From assembly GCA_947650285.1 (NCBI GenBank), contig CANTFL010001406.1, positions 124,001-188,000 of the forward strand: DNA of 64,000 bases, in the 5' to 3' direction. This stretch comes from Hyaloperonospora brassicae (taxonomy: Eukaryota; Oomycota; Peronosporomycetes; Peronosporales; Peronosporaceae). Shown here piece after piece: positions 47,680 through 58,877 of this stretch. The notes below the pieces were generated by a model. It had not been told where the DNA came from and did no database searches. It saw only the letters and a program-made list of their open reading frames with translations. Every line of letters starts with the position of its first letter. The first letter of the stretch is position 1. The position numbers were made by a program, and so were the translations under genes.

Positions 47680-48146
47680 TGTAACGGGGCACGCTCTTAC
47701 CAGATAGCTGGCAAGACCTTGTGATGACTGAACAAAAGGCTGCGTGCTACCGACGTCCCGTACACGTGGCGTGAGGAAGCGCGAGGAAGTAGACCGAACT
47801 AGAAAGCTCTGTCTAAGGGAAAGTAGAACTGTATTTAATATAGTTCGGTTTCTTCAATAAACCATCTTTTGTCTTGATCTAACTGTATCAAACAACAATC
47901 TCTTATGTGGGTTTCTTGCTCACCACCCATTGCGCGCGTCCAGCAGTGATTGGTGGCTAATTTGGTTGATGTACCGTGTACATCAACCAAGAAGTGAAGC
48001 AACCACGAATAACTAACTTCGGGGGTAATAATCTGCCAACATTACCTCTTATCGAGTAATGTCAATTTAATATTATCTAAATGGATAAATATTTATAAAT
48101 TGATACATTCGTATCAATTTTCATGTAACGGGCTCACCCCGGTACA
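47680..48146. repeat. Solo LTR, copy B, related to the Ty3 LTRs at 4.9 and 12.4 kb
   Basis: 467 bp, starting TGTAACGGGGCACGC and ending CACCCCGGTACA. No retroelement coding sequence is attached on either side, so it is a solo LTR or fragment; it abuts the LINE relic. It aligns along its length with LTR A. Hairpins: 47962-47990 (13-bp stem, 3-nt loop), 48039-48062 (7-bp stem) and 48097-48120 (10-bp stem, 4-nt loop). Some hairpins that are perfect in LTR A are damaged here, for example the one corresponding to 12484-12507. No target-site duplication is visible. Confidence 0.8.
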
Positions 48147-50028
48147 GAGACCATCCCGAGATAAAAAAATATGTTCAGCGCTGATCAAACGTGGCGCAAG
48201 TGGTCACATCCGATGCGTGAACGTTCTAGTGAAATTATGGACATCAACTTGAATCAATAAGATGGTTATGTGATTGCCAGGGTCCGACCAAGATCCGGCC
48301 TAATGCAGGAGCGCCACATCTGACTTCCGCTGAGATGGCAGAAGGATACACGATGAAATGATAGCGAAACTCGAAATGCAAGGATCTCATTAAAAATGGC
48401 CGGATGAAGTTTGTAAAAGGCTACTTCAAATACATCGCGTCCTGGAACAGACGATGGGCGAATGTGACGACTAGTGGCAGCGAATTCCTCTGCAAATATA
48501 TCTTCTTCGAGTTCTAGCGACTGAGAAGAAGGCTGGTGCTTCTATACGGTATTGAAAAGAAGGTCTTGAGATACTGAGTCGATACCCAAGTTGCACGGTG
48601 AGCAACCGGTGTCACCAAAGATCGCACCCCAATGCTGGCGAAATACGTCCGCGATATCAGCAGTTTTTGTAACTTCGCAATCATACGAGCAAAGAGCTGA
48701 CGATGTCGGCCCCGACGAAGGTCCGAGAGCTGAGGTCGAAAGAACTGCCGCGTCGATTGTTCCATCTGAACGGCATGGTAATTAGACTCATCATCCTGGT
48801 TAAGCTCACTGAAGTGTTGTTGTCGAAATTGCAGGATGGCACGCGCTCGCTCAAGCTATTACAGGGACTCGGGATTGCGCGTACATGCATAATCGTCCAC
48901 CGCATAGTGAACGAGGTCACGGGCTGCGAAGTTCACGGGCACGATGTCGGCGAACCTCGATATGACAGCGATCATTGCTTTGAAAATATTGCGCGCTTCC
49001 ACCCGTCCCAGAACAAGCCAAAATCAGTCGCTGTGCGAATCGTGTCACGCACGCGCACGTAAATGCCTCGTACTGAGTGGAAGCCACAACATCAGATAGT
49101 TTATTAGTTAATAGGGAACCGCCAGTAATCCCGTGTACGATCGAGATGGGTTGTGTCAAGGTGCACCTGATGAAGGAGGTGGCCCCCACCATGCGGGTGT
49201 TTATAATATGAGGCAGCTGTATAATGATCGTCTGTAAGCGACTCGTACAAAAATTATAGTCAACAAATCATACGCGGAATTGGGCTACTGTAGATATTGT
49301 CGGTTGAATGGTGTCGGCGCCAAGCGTCATCAACGCCAATTACAGCAAGCAACGATTGAAGTGAAGTCTGGCACCACTGTTGCACTGGTGACCTGACCCG
49401 CTGTCCATCGATACAATGTGGGTTGAATAAAAATTAGCAAGAAACAAGTGGTGGCACCCTTCGGGTAACTCTGACTAGCTAGAGCCAAGTAAAATGCTAT
49501 CCACTCGTGGTTGTAGTAAGGTACGTAGACAATATGAATGAAAATAGGCCGTTTGAGGCAAGCAAGTATAACGATTAAGCTTTGGTATATAAATTGGACA
49601 CTAGCACGTTGCGTGTACACAGAAGTAAGTTAGCCAAAGAGTCGAAGGGTGCGCTAGATAACCTTTGACTGCTCCAAAAGCAGACAAATATGCCTGGTAG
49701 GCCGCATATTGTTTGTGTCTGCGCGAGCATTTGTGTCTATTCTATAACTTATTGCTATCGACTTTTAGCACATTGGTCATAATGTTTAAAACAGCTCCTT
49801 GAGCACGTCGGGAAACGGCTGGAATCAGGTGACACCCATGTCGAAAATTGATGGAAAACATGTGGATCAGCTATTGTAAGTCTTAAGTAACTTGCTGCCG
49901 GTGAAAAATGAGTACAAAGGTGCACTAAAATGGGCACTGTCACACTTCGAGCCTCTTTGTCGGGAGGGTAGCAAGACGTCGTACGAACGCTATACAGTAC
50001 ATCATTGCGCGTAGTGTAAACTTCCTAC
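48147..50028. other. Spacer, no supportable gene
   Basis: Frames of up to 119 codons (48703-49062, plus) have neither a domain nor a supportive context. It is probably more decayed repeat DNA; nothing is assigned. Confidence 0.45.
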
Positions 50029-50710
50029 TCACTCGGGCCGCCATCGTAGCGATGTCGCCAGCTCTTTAAGCCACGCATGAAGTTGCGTGTGTCCTTGCAC
50101 GTGCGAAAGCAAAAAGGACGACTGCAACTGTGTAATACCACCATTTACCCCAAGAAATACGTCCGTCCTCCAAGGACCCGACATGCACATGGCTGTTCGT
50201 AATGCCAACTCCTTCATCTGTATTTCCTGCGACGTATTCGACTAATGTACACGCCGCTACGACAGCAGAAACACCGACAATGCAGCCTCTAGCCCGCTAC
50301 CACGCGACTTCCTCGTCTACCCGTTGTGGTAGCCGCCGCATCAAGCGCGCACGGCGCCACGTCCACATGGCTTTGGTCATGGGAATCCTGACGCCTGCGA
50401 CGGTGTTGCTGATAGCTCGGGGCGTGGCCAGCTCGGCCGGGATCTGTACGGGCGGAACCACAACGTGCCGCAGCTTGGAGAAGCTGAAGCGTAAGTGTTG
50501 CTTGTATGACGACGAAGCAAGGAGCAAGTCCTTCAGGTCCCGTGCGTCTCCAGACAGGAGGTGTTTGTGACGGTTGTTCCCGTTGGGGTCGTAGAGCTGC
50601 GTCGACTCGTTGGCGCGGCGACGGGAGTGCAAGATCTTCGTTGCAGTGGCGTCCAGGGAGCTCGCGGTCGCGAACTGGCCGCTGTTGGCGCTTCGCTCTG
50701 CTAACGCCAT
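50029..50710 (-). CDS. Conserved-looking hypothetical protein, two exons
   Basis: Exons 50710-50321 and 50217-50029, intron of 103 nt with donor CGG|GTAGAC and acceptor ATACAG; 579 nt, 192 residues. The protein starts MALAERSANSGQF, is Arg/Leu-rich with a stretch PPVQIPAELATPRAISNTV, and ends GHTQLHAWLKELATSLRWRPE. I recognise no domain. The splice removes an in-frame stop and joins two compositionally similar parts, which is the main support. A longer minus-strand frame continues upstream of the chosen ATG and an earlier start is possible. It is transcribed away from the INTS4 gene, with 557 bp between start codons. Confidence 0.45.
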
Positions 50711-51267
50711 CTTGCAGAGTGAGCACCACCTGAACATCATCCACAATTTATCCGACATATGGTCACAAGTACGTGGCAAGAAAAAAGAGGGCAAGAGCTG
50801 CAAGCAGATGGCAAGTGGGCTCGACAGTCTGGAGGTGCGGTGCATATCTCGTGACACAAACGCTGGCGTACCACAGATATCGCGATGTGTGAGCTGGTGA
50901 CGATCACTTTCGCGTACGGGTTCCACGTGCGCAACACAATGTCTGGCCATGACGAAAAAAAGTGTCGGCATGAACCGTTGACTTGCGGGCATTGAGAAAC
51001 AGCAGAGAGCGATCGATTTGAGAGCGGTTTTCATTTCAAGTGCATGGAAACCCGTCGTGCCATCTGGTACGTCGGCCCAGACCCTTCCAGGTCTCCGCAG
51101 CTGCGAAATGGCAGAGCACACAATGTCGGCGTGCGACTCGATATTGACGATGGCACACCACACCCTACACAGCTGCTGCTGTTTGGTTTTGCTTTTTTGG
51201 AAGTCACTTCATGTTCTTACTTCAACCCCCCTGCGTTTTCCTGCAACTTCACAATCGGCTCGAAAAC

Positions 51268-54200
51268 ATGAGCACGACGAGCAAGCGCGAGCGGGAGTGC
51301 ACAGTGTCGACTTTGGGCTCTGACAGCGAGGCCGCTACGGCCGATGCAGAGTGCAAACGTCCACGCATCTCTCATCGGTCGTCTGGTCTTCCGCCCGATG
51401 TGTTTTCCACCGTTCAGCGCCCTGTCTTCATTTCAGGAGAACAAGGACTTCAGACGTTCCCAATGGCGGCGTTGGATGCCATCCGCACAAAGCTGCAGAT
51501 CACGTCCGATCCTCATTTACAAGCCCGTTTACTGCTACAATACAGCTCCACGGCGTCCTCTCCAGGCTGCAAAACCGCAGCTGCCATCGACTTTCTCTTT
51601 TCGTTTTTACAGCAGCATCAGACGCAATCAGAGGCACCGAACGAGCGAAAGCAGACGAGCAAGAGCGGGGCAATTGTTGTGGGAGCCACCGTTCGTGGAC
51701 TGCGACAGCTACTGGCGGTAAAAGATGCTGTGGTGGAACCTATGATCCAGGTGGACGCGATGGCCGAGCAGCTCATGCAGTGCATGAGTGTGGGCGAAGA
51801 CTTTAAACTCCGTCGAGACATGATGTGCATTGTCGTGGACTGCCTCCTGCTTACAAAGAAATACATGCAGGTGGAGGCACTGCTGCACGCGTGCGTGCAA
51901 GACCACGACAGTGGCCTGCAGGTCATCTGCTTACGTGGATATCTGAGATTACTTGACGCTGGTCAAGACTTCTTTACTGCTGAGAAGAATTTGACTACGG
52001 AGATGCCGGATGTTATTGTGGGACATTTTGACCGATTGGCGGGGGTTGTGCAATTTGCAGAGAGTGACGAAGTGAAAGTGCTGGCTGCCCAAGTGCTGGT
52101 TGCGCTGGCAGATCTGCACCCGCAACATGACGTTGCCCGCAGCAAGACGTTTCCGTCGTTGTCGGCAATGAAAAAACTAAAGACGCCGTTGCTGTTGCCA
52201 GAAAAAGTGTTTTTTGTGCTTTGTATGGCTGGAAATGATACGTCAGATATGGTGCGGGCTGAGGTTGCAAGGTGTTTGCGACGTTTTATGCGGGTGCTTG
52301 CAAGCGAGGTTGTGGAACACGCCGTGACCAAGTCGCAGATAAATGAAGTAGTGGAGGACTCCGCGCCTGAGGACGGGGAGATGGACACGCGCTATATGAT
52401 GTCTAGCGGCGTGCTGCTGTCCCTTTTGGAGGACGTCGACGCAAACGTGGCTGCAGAAGCCTCGCGTACTATTGCTACATTGGGTGAACTGGCGATCGCT
52501 CCCGATGCTGGTGCTGGGCAGTGGAGCGTACGAGCGCTAGAGCGAGCAATCACGGCTCATTTCGACGTTCTACCTCGTGTGAAGGTGTCGAGCACTGTGC
52601 AGCTCCGCCAAGTGGCGGTGAACTCTCTGAGCCGCCTGCTGCTGTGTCGGCAGAGACTCGACACAGCGACAGATTACCCTATTTCCAGCGCAGACATGAG
52701 CTGTTTGGTTCGCAGTGCTATGTCATGTGCAGACGGTGGTAATGCCGTGGTGGTGGAAGCCTTGCTTGTGTTTCAAGGTTGTGATCTGTCAAGTGTCTGG
52801 GCAGTCCAGTGCCTCATCGATTTCGTTATCGAGATTGGAACTTCGCCCTTGATCGGCCACTCTCTTCGCAACGGAGACGACAACGTTAGTGCGGGGAGCC
52901 GCTCAGACGAGCTGCTTCTTAACGCAGTACAAGCGCTCGGCAAAAAGTGTGCAAAAGTGCTGCAAACGGACGTTAGCTTGTCAGATCGCGTTCGACAGGA
53001 GGCATGTATCCAGCGCAATGGTAAGCACCGTCTTTTGGGACGCATGTGCCGAGCTTTGCTCGGTCATGCAGAACTTACAAATGGCGTAGCTGCAGGATGT
53101 GTAGACAAACCAAAGACCACGTTCGTCGGTCCTGGCTTGCTTTTTCGACAACATTGGCCTTCGGAGACATCCCACGTTATCTCGCAGAGTTCGCCGAGCA
53201 TGTGTACGGGAGCAGTTAGTGCAATGAAGAACTTGCAAGTACCTCCAGCAGATGAGAACGTTGCTGCCTTTTTGAAAGAGGTGGGCTCTGCATGTACCAT
53301 ACGTTTGTTGGAGTTTTTGAAATGGCTAACGCTCGTTTACTTATACTTCAGACCCAGCGGCTTCTTTCATCTTCTTCTGCAGATGAACTTGATGTTACCG
53401 TAAGAATAGTGGACATCCTCGTACGCCTGCGCCAAGACGTGCTTTCGTTTCCTGATCCGTTAGCCGCCCCAGCGCTGACAACAAGCAAATACGTATCGAT
53501 GGAAGCGATGCTGAGCACTAGTCCATGCGTGAGCTCTGGTCGCACCGTTGGAAGTAACGAAGGAATGCAAGATCAGAAGGAAGGGCAAGCCTTTGCCCAT
53601 CTCCACTTTTCAATCGAAATGCAGAGAGGATGTCAAGAGATTATCGACGTCGCCTCGGAGGTTTACATCAAATCTTTTGCTTTGTGTTTGTTGCTCCGCA
53701 CAGAGCTGCTGCAGGTTCGTGCGTTCATCTGTGCTTGTGGAGTGCTGTGGGTTGTCTAAAATGACGCACTGCTCTTGTCGATGTGTACCAGCTGATCATG
53801 CTTGGTCGCATAGGTCTCGTGCTCGCCTTACTGCAAAACGCCTCCGACAGTATTTCTGTCTCTGACAAGCTGCGGTGGCTAGCCAAAGAGACAGCCCGGC
53901 TGCGATTCTTGGCTCACGACGAACAGGTTCAAGACGATCTTTGGTTACCGATCCAGTCGTTGTCGGGAGTTGGTTCGGTAAACGATTTAAAGCGTACCTT
54001 CGTCGCTATCGTTCGAAAAGCTTGGCCTGTATCGCTTATCAATGCTACGGCCTTCCGCTGCGCGCTTCCTACCAATGGTTCCAGTGGCCGATTCCAGCAT
54101 TTGTCTACTGCGCATGCCTCGATTTTGGAACCGACTACGAATGCAAGTGGAAAGTCTGAGCCGCGCGAAATTACGGCAAACTGGCCGTTCCAACAGCGCG

Positions 54201-54648
54201 TGCGGTTCTTGTTGGCGAATGTCCGGGATGTCACGCGAGTGTTCGTAAAAAGCGTGCTACCCAATGGCGATGTGGTGCATCATCATGTGCCAGCAAATTG
54301 CATTCGCAACCGAGGCCTGCGGAAATACTCGGTCGAACACACGATTCGGCTTACAGTGGCGCCTTTTTCGGACCCAACTTCATTTGTTGTGGCAGTGTGC
54401 ATTAGCCATCCAGCCTTGCCTGGCAGTGTCAAGGTAAGCAATTGTGCGGCATGTCGGCGTTGATGTAAGTGATCACTGACGTAAATGCGATTCCATGTTC
54501 CTACGCACAGCAAAACGCTGCTCATGAATGTAGCGCGGCGGGTCACGAGGTGTTTACAGAGATATCGGCCCCGGTTCAAGTCTCCATCTTTCATCGCACG
54601 AGTCTCTTGTCAAGGCCTGCAGCCGCAAAATCGTCGACAGGGGCATGA
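51268..54648 (+). CDS. Integrator complex subunit 4 (INTS4)-like, HEAT-repeat protein
   Basis: Four exons: 51268-53280, 53352-53714, 53792-54433, 54511-54648; introns of 71, 77 and 77 nt, all phase 0. The CDS of 3156 nt gives 1051 residues. Start ATG at 51268 (MSTTSKRERE). The protein is a long alpha-solenoid: HEAT-like repeats are visible as DEVKVLAAQVLVALADLHP, DMVRAEVARCLRRFMRVL and DANVAAEASRTIATLGELA. The C-terminal exons carry the beta-rich end typical of INTS4 (VRDVTRVFVKSVLPNGDVVHHHVP, EVFTEISAPVQVSI). INTS4 is a scaffold of the Integrator cleavage module with INTS9/11, acting in the nucleus on snRNA 3' ends and paused polymerase II. The assignment rests on overall architecture; other HEAT proteins remain possible. 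The third donor is GTAAGC; branch-point-like CTAAC precedes the first acceptor. Confidence 0.7.
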
Positions 54649-54663
54649 CTGCGAAACGGTTTC

Positions 54664-56112
54664 CTATCGTGCCTGATGGTGCAAGAGCTCATACAGCAAG
54701 ATTGCTGACGCAACGCTGACGTTGAGTGAGTCCACGCGCGTGTTGTCTTCTACAGCTTGTCCTGTTTATCGAGCGAGTTAGCGTGTGAACGACAGAAAGC
54801 AAGGCAACTGAGCGCATACCTGGAATAATGACAATGTCCTGGCAGCACTGACGGATGCTTTTACGAAGACCGTGATGTTCATTCCCCTGTTTGCAGACCA
54901 ACAATCAAGACCGTGTGACAAAAGTCCGTTGTCGCCGCTTGCAATGCGTTCCACGCAAGCTTACCATGACCAGGATCGTAGGTTGGGTGTCATCTGAAGA
55001 CAGTCTAGTGGAGGTGATGGAGTTGGGTCCGCTGCTAGCGCCAACGATACGCCAGCCGAGATCGCCGCTGATTGCAAGTGCTTCATGCAAATCTCGCGCC
55101 TTCAGCAATTTGTCCTGCAGCGGTCCACAGTCATGAGTATATATATACATATGTACAAGTAACGAGCGGGATAAAGCGACCCGCACGCACATTAGCGACC
55201 AGGACTTCCAGTGCTCCGACGGATGCGCGCGAGACCGCTGGAGACAACGGCGCACTGTTTCGATCGCTCACAACAACGGCAGCACAGCCCAAGAAATGCG
55301 CAGAGCGGAGGATCGCTCCAAAGTTTTGCGGGTCGTGGATCTCGTCCAAGGCCAAAATCACCGGCGAGCGCGTGGACGTGGCAAGACCTTTACCATTCAC
55401 GGGATTTCCCCTCTGTTTGTCAACGATTTTGGCTCCAGCAAGAAGGCGGCGGGACGCAGAGTAACTGACCTGACGGTTTCGCCGGGACAAACGCTTTTAG
55501 TTGAAGTGGCGCCGCGTCCAGAACAACACCCTACAAATCGCACAACGTGGGTGGTTTGTTGACAAATTATGACAGCCCACGGGGTGTGCTAAAGAACTCG
55601 CTCACTTGATGCGGTTTGTCCCCCGTTATGTGATTGAGCATCCACTTGCTCGTCGCGTGGACCGGCACGCCATTCGCTTGCGCCAGCTCCTTGACGCGGC
55701 CCAGAGCCTGCGCTTCCAACGCGCTCTTTGTCAGCGACCGACGCCCATCGGTCGTCCGCAAGAGCTCTTCTCTCACGTACAGAGCGTGCACGTTTCGGTG
55801 GCCGCTCTCGAGGGCCTGACGCACGCTGTGGAGGCCGTAGACGCCTTCGCCCGCCAGTTGGGGCACGTCTTTGCCATCGTTCGTGCGCACGAGACGACGG
55901 GGCGGACGGCGGTCGTCGCGCCAGCGCTCTCGTCCACGCCCTGTCACGGAATGCGCGAGTTTCGCGCCACCCATACGCAGGAGAGACGCGCAACGCGGCC
56001 GACTGGAGACGAAAGCGGCAGAGGCGAGACGAGACGGCGGGAGAGAGGACAGCGCACATGCAGTAGGTGCGCTTTGGCGCTTCATTGGCTGCCGCAGCAC
56101 GTACGACGCCAT
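54664..56112 (-). CDS. Mitochondrial-type SpoU rRNA 2'-O-methyltransferase (MRM1/TrmH family)
   Basis: Exons on the minus strand: 56112-55606, 55530-55191 (internally uncertain), 55114-54965, 54886-54820, 54761-54664. The enzyme methylates a ribose of large-subunit rRNA using S-adenosylmethionine. Seen: an Arg/Ser-rich N-terminus fit for mitochondrial import, the substrate-binding part EGVYGLHSVRQAL, GVVLDAAPL after the first splice, SpoU motif 1 LALDEIHDPQNFGAILRSAHFLG, motif 2 GNEHHGLRKSIRQCC, and motif 3 VDSLNVSVASAILLYEL. Exon 2 changes frame between about 55495 and 55410: either a further short intron or a one-base frameshift. Candidate introns are 82 nt (donor GTTTGT) or 37 nt (donor GTCAGT). 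The stop at 54664 faces the INTS4 stop at 54648, so the two genes converge 15 bp apart. Confidence 0.82.
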
Positions 56113-56360
56113 GTCCTTCCGTGCAGAATAGGAAACGTCCTCCTCCAGTCGAATCGACCATCATTCCGTGCACGATAAAGTTTGACAGAGCATCGAAAAG
56201 CAGAGTCACATCAACTAGAAGGTGCGTTTCAACCGACACCCCCCCGCTCTCGACGCCCATCACGGCATTTGCGCATTGTCCGGTATCGCGGCATTTGCGC
56301 GTTGCCCCTTATCGCGGCATTTGCGCATTGTCGTGCAACACAACAGTCGCGGGGGAAACG
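56113..56360. promoter_or_regulatory. Divergent promoter with 26-bp triple repeat
   Basis: 248 bases separate the ATG of the methyltransferase (-) from that of the ZNF598-like gene (+). Three 26-bp tandem units (56261-56286, 56287-56312, 56313-56338) share the core CGGCATTTGCGC and end 22 bp before the plus-strand ATG, so they are in the 5' leader or core promoter. Confidence 0.6.
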
Positions 56361-58700
56361 ATGGCAGCCCGCACGAAGCCCGCGGCTGCGCTCGCCACGT
56401 GCATGCTGTGCTGCAACACGATCGACAACGTGTCTCGCTTCAACACTGTCGGCGTGTGCAACCACACGGGGTGCTGCAGTATCTGCGCGCTGCGGCTGCG
56501 CCAGCTGCTCGGCCAATCCGCGTGTGTCGTGTGCAAGACCGACATGCCGCGCGTGATCTGCATCGCGCACGAAGACGAGAGCTTCGCGTCGTTCCAGGAC
56601 TGGGGCGACAACATTGGCCCAGCGCACGTGTTCGACGAGGCGTCGGCCATGTTCTTCTACACGCACGACTACGCGACGCGCGTGCACGAGCTGCGCGACC
56701 CGCTGTGTCCCAAGTGCGCCAAGCAGTTCGCGACGCCCGCTGCCCTGCGCACGCACGTGCTGGACGTGCATGGACTGCAGTACTGCAGCATCTGCATCGA
56801 GCACAAGCAGGTGTTTCTCCAGGAGCTCGAGCTGTTTACAAAGGACGGCCTCAAGCGACACAACACGCGCGGCAAGACGCGGGACGGGTTCCTCGGCCAC
56901 CCGCGATGCGACTTTTGCTTCCAGCGGTTCTACTCGACCACCGAGTTGTACGAGCACTTGCGCAAGAACCACTTTGAGTGCGACATTTGCCTCTACGAGC
57001 TCCACGTCCAGAACCGGTACTACAAGGACTACAACGACTTGGAGAACCACTTTCGCGCCGAGCACTTTCTCTGCGAAGAGCGCGAGTGCCGCGCGAAGAA
57101 GTTTGTCGTGTTCAAGTCCCATTTGGACTTGCAGGCCCACATGACGGTCGACCACCCGCACATGAAGACGAGCCGCAAGATTGACGTGCACTTTACCGTG
57201 CGACGGGCAGGTCAGGGCGACGCACTTGACGCTGGCGAGGGCAGTGTGTGCCAGCAGCAGCAGCAGCACATGTCGGGCAACCGCACGATCAACGTGGCCG
57301 ACTTTCCGTCGCTCTCTGCATCGGACAGCGCTGCGGCCGGTCCATCGTTCTCGTTGTGGGAAAATCAGACTGTGTCCCACCGGTCGACGGCTGAGGACTT
57401 TCCCGCCCTGGCATCGAGCTCGTGTTCAAACAGAGGTGGCTCGACTTTTCGAAACGCGCTCGCGCCACCGCCTTCAGCAGCTCTTCGCGCGCATTTGAGC
57501 ACGAACGGCTGGGAGTACGCGAGTGCAGACATGGCTTCCGCTGCTGCAGTGTTAGGCGCGAACAATCCACTGCTGGGGGTGCTGAAACCGGCTCGGAAGA
57601 ACGGCAAAGGTAGAAAAAAGGGTTGGAAAGCAGGTGGCGGTTTGGAAGACAAGCTAACTGCTGCCGCGAGTACAGCAGACGAAGACAAGTCAGAGTTGGA
57701 GGAGGAGGACGAACCTGTAGGTCCTGCACCGTCTAAGACTGCAGTGGTGCTCAAGATCCGCCAGGTGCTGGGTAGCGATGCGAAATACGAGGTCTTTCGC
57801 GAACACTGCAAGCGATTTCGCTTGGCGGCGATGGAAGTTGCGGACTTTTACGCCAAGATGCGTGACATGTTTTCGCCTGCTGACTTTTCGCAGCTTTTCC
57901 TGCCGCTGATGCGACTGTCCCCTGACAAAGAGCAAGTCGGAACGTTCTTTGCGTATCACAAGCAATGCAACAAACAGCGCGGAAAGACCGCGTGTTTCCA
58001 GGAATCCTCGTCGAAGCGAGATAAGAAGGCTGCCAAGAAGCAGCAATCGGCACTTGAGCGGCAGCCACCGACTCCGCGCCGAAAACAGGACTTTCGTCAG
58101 CCGTCAGTACCGGCGCAATCTGGCTGGGGAAACGCTATGAAAGGAATTGGCGTGAAGTCAGCTGCTGGACGCGAACCTGCTGCAGTCGTGCACAATACAG
58201 ATATGCGCGCGATGGTGGGGCGAGATCCTCAGCCGACTGCAACTTGGAGCTCGTCTGCGAGCTGGCAGACGCCACCACCAGCCGCGTCCAGAGGGTCTGC
58301 ACGTCCATTGTCAGGTCGCGCGTCAATGGGCACGGAGCCTCCGACTGTTCCGACCGATTCGTTCGCTGGTTTGGGTGTCGCGTCGTCGTCGCCATCGTCG
58401 GCGAGGATCAGTGCTGCAGTGCCATCCTACGCGTCGAGTTCCTTCGCGGCGCCCCGTGAGATTACGGCGCCCCCTGCAGCAACAAGTTTTAAGTCTGCTA
58501 AAAGCGACTTTCCCGAGCTGCCGAAAGCTGCCAAGCCCGTTGGTATGCAGCCCGTGACGCGCGCGACGTGGGACGATCAGGTGCAGGCAATAGCGCAGAA
58601 CCGCGTTTCGCAAGCTTCTGGCGATGGCCGCAGCAATGGCAAGAAGAAGCAAAAGAAGAAGACAATGTCCCTTCAGGAAATGGCCATACACTTTGGGTAA
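56361..58700 (+). CDS. RING-type E3 ubiquitin ligase, ZNF598/Hel2-like
   Basis: 779 residues, single exon. The ATG at 56361 (MAARTKPAAALATC) is chosen because the RING begins 13 residues later; the open frame upstream to 56067 runs antisense through the neighbouring gene's first exon. The RING finger spans residues 14-63 (CMLCC, VCNHTGCCSICALRL, CVVCKTDM). A tandem C2H2 zinc-finger block follows (CPKCAKQFATPAALRTHVLDVH, CDFCFQRFYSTTELYEHLRKNH, CDICLYELH, CEERECRAKKFVVFKSHLDLQAH), then a low-complexity tail with FPxL-type motifs (ADFPSLSASD, EDFPALASS) and a Lys-rich end. The order is that of ZNF598/Hel2, which marks the 40S proteins of collided ribosomes for quality control in the cytosol. 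About as long as the family norm. Confidence 0.9.
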   Translation: MAARTKPAAALATCMLCCNTIDNVSRFNTVGVCNHTGCCSICALRLRQLLGQSACVVCKTDMPRVICIAHEDESFASFQDWGDNIGPAHVFDEASAMFFYTHDYATRVHELRDPLCPKCAKQFATPAALRTHVLDVHGLQYCSICIEHKQVFLQELELFTKDGLKRHNTRGKTRDGFLGHPRCDFCFQRFYSTTELYEHLRKNHFECDICLYELHVQNRYYKDYNDLENHFRAEHFLCEERECRAKKFVVFKSHLDLQAHMTVDHPHMKTSRKIDVHFTVRRAGQGDALDAGEGSVCQQQQQHMSGNRTINVADFPSLSASDSAAAGPSFSLWENQTVSHRSTAEDFPALASSSCSNRGGSTFRNALAPPPSAALRAHLSTNGWEYASADMASAAAVLGANNPLLGVLKPARKNGKGRKKGWKAGGGLEDKLTAAASTADEDKSELEEEDEPVGPAPSKTAVVLKIRQVLGSDAKYEVFREHCKRFRLAAMEVADFYAKMRDMFSPADFSQLFLPLMRLSPDKEQVGTFFAYHKQCNKQRGKTACFQESSSKRDKKAAKKQQSALERQPPTPRRKQDFRQPSVPAQSGWGNAMKGIGVKSAAGREPAAVVHNTDMRAMVGRDPQPTATWSSSASWQTPPPAASRGSARPLSGRASMGTEPPTVPTDSFAGLGVASSSPSSARISAAVPSYASSSFAAPREITAPPAATSFKSAKSDFPELPKAAKPVGMQPVTRATWDDQVQAIAQNRVSQASGDGRSNGKKKQKKKTMSLQEMAIHFG

Positions 58701-58877
58701 GCCACAGGAACGTTGCTAGCTGCCTTATAAACGCACTGCATCTGCTGTTGCGCATGTGATTATTCACTGTCTTACAGCGTCTGCGACAAACTGATAACGA
58801 GCACTTTGGAAGTAAAGATCATCTTTATGGCTTGACAACTCCGTAGCACATGCCTGCGCTATCCGCACTGACCTGTG

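Noticed and set aside
56067..56360. N-terminal extension of the ZNF598-like ORF by 98 codons
   Set aside because: It runs antisense into the first exon of the methyltransferase gene and through a tandem repeat, and the RING finger starts right after the later ATG at 56361.
56229..57380. 383-codon minus-strand frame opposite the ubiquitin ligase
   Set aside because: Shadow frame in GC-rich DNA; Val/Arg/His-rich with no domain.
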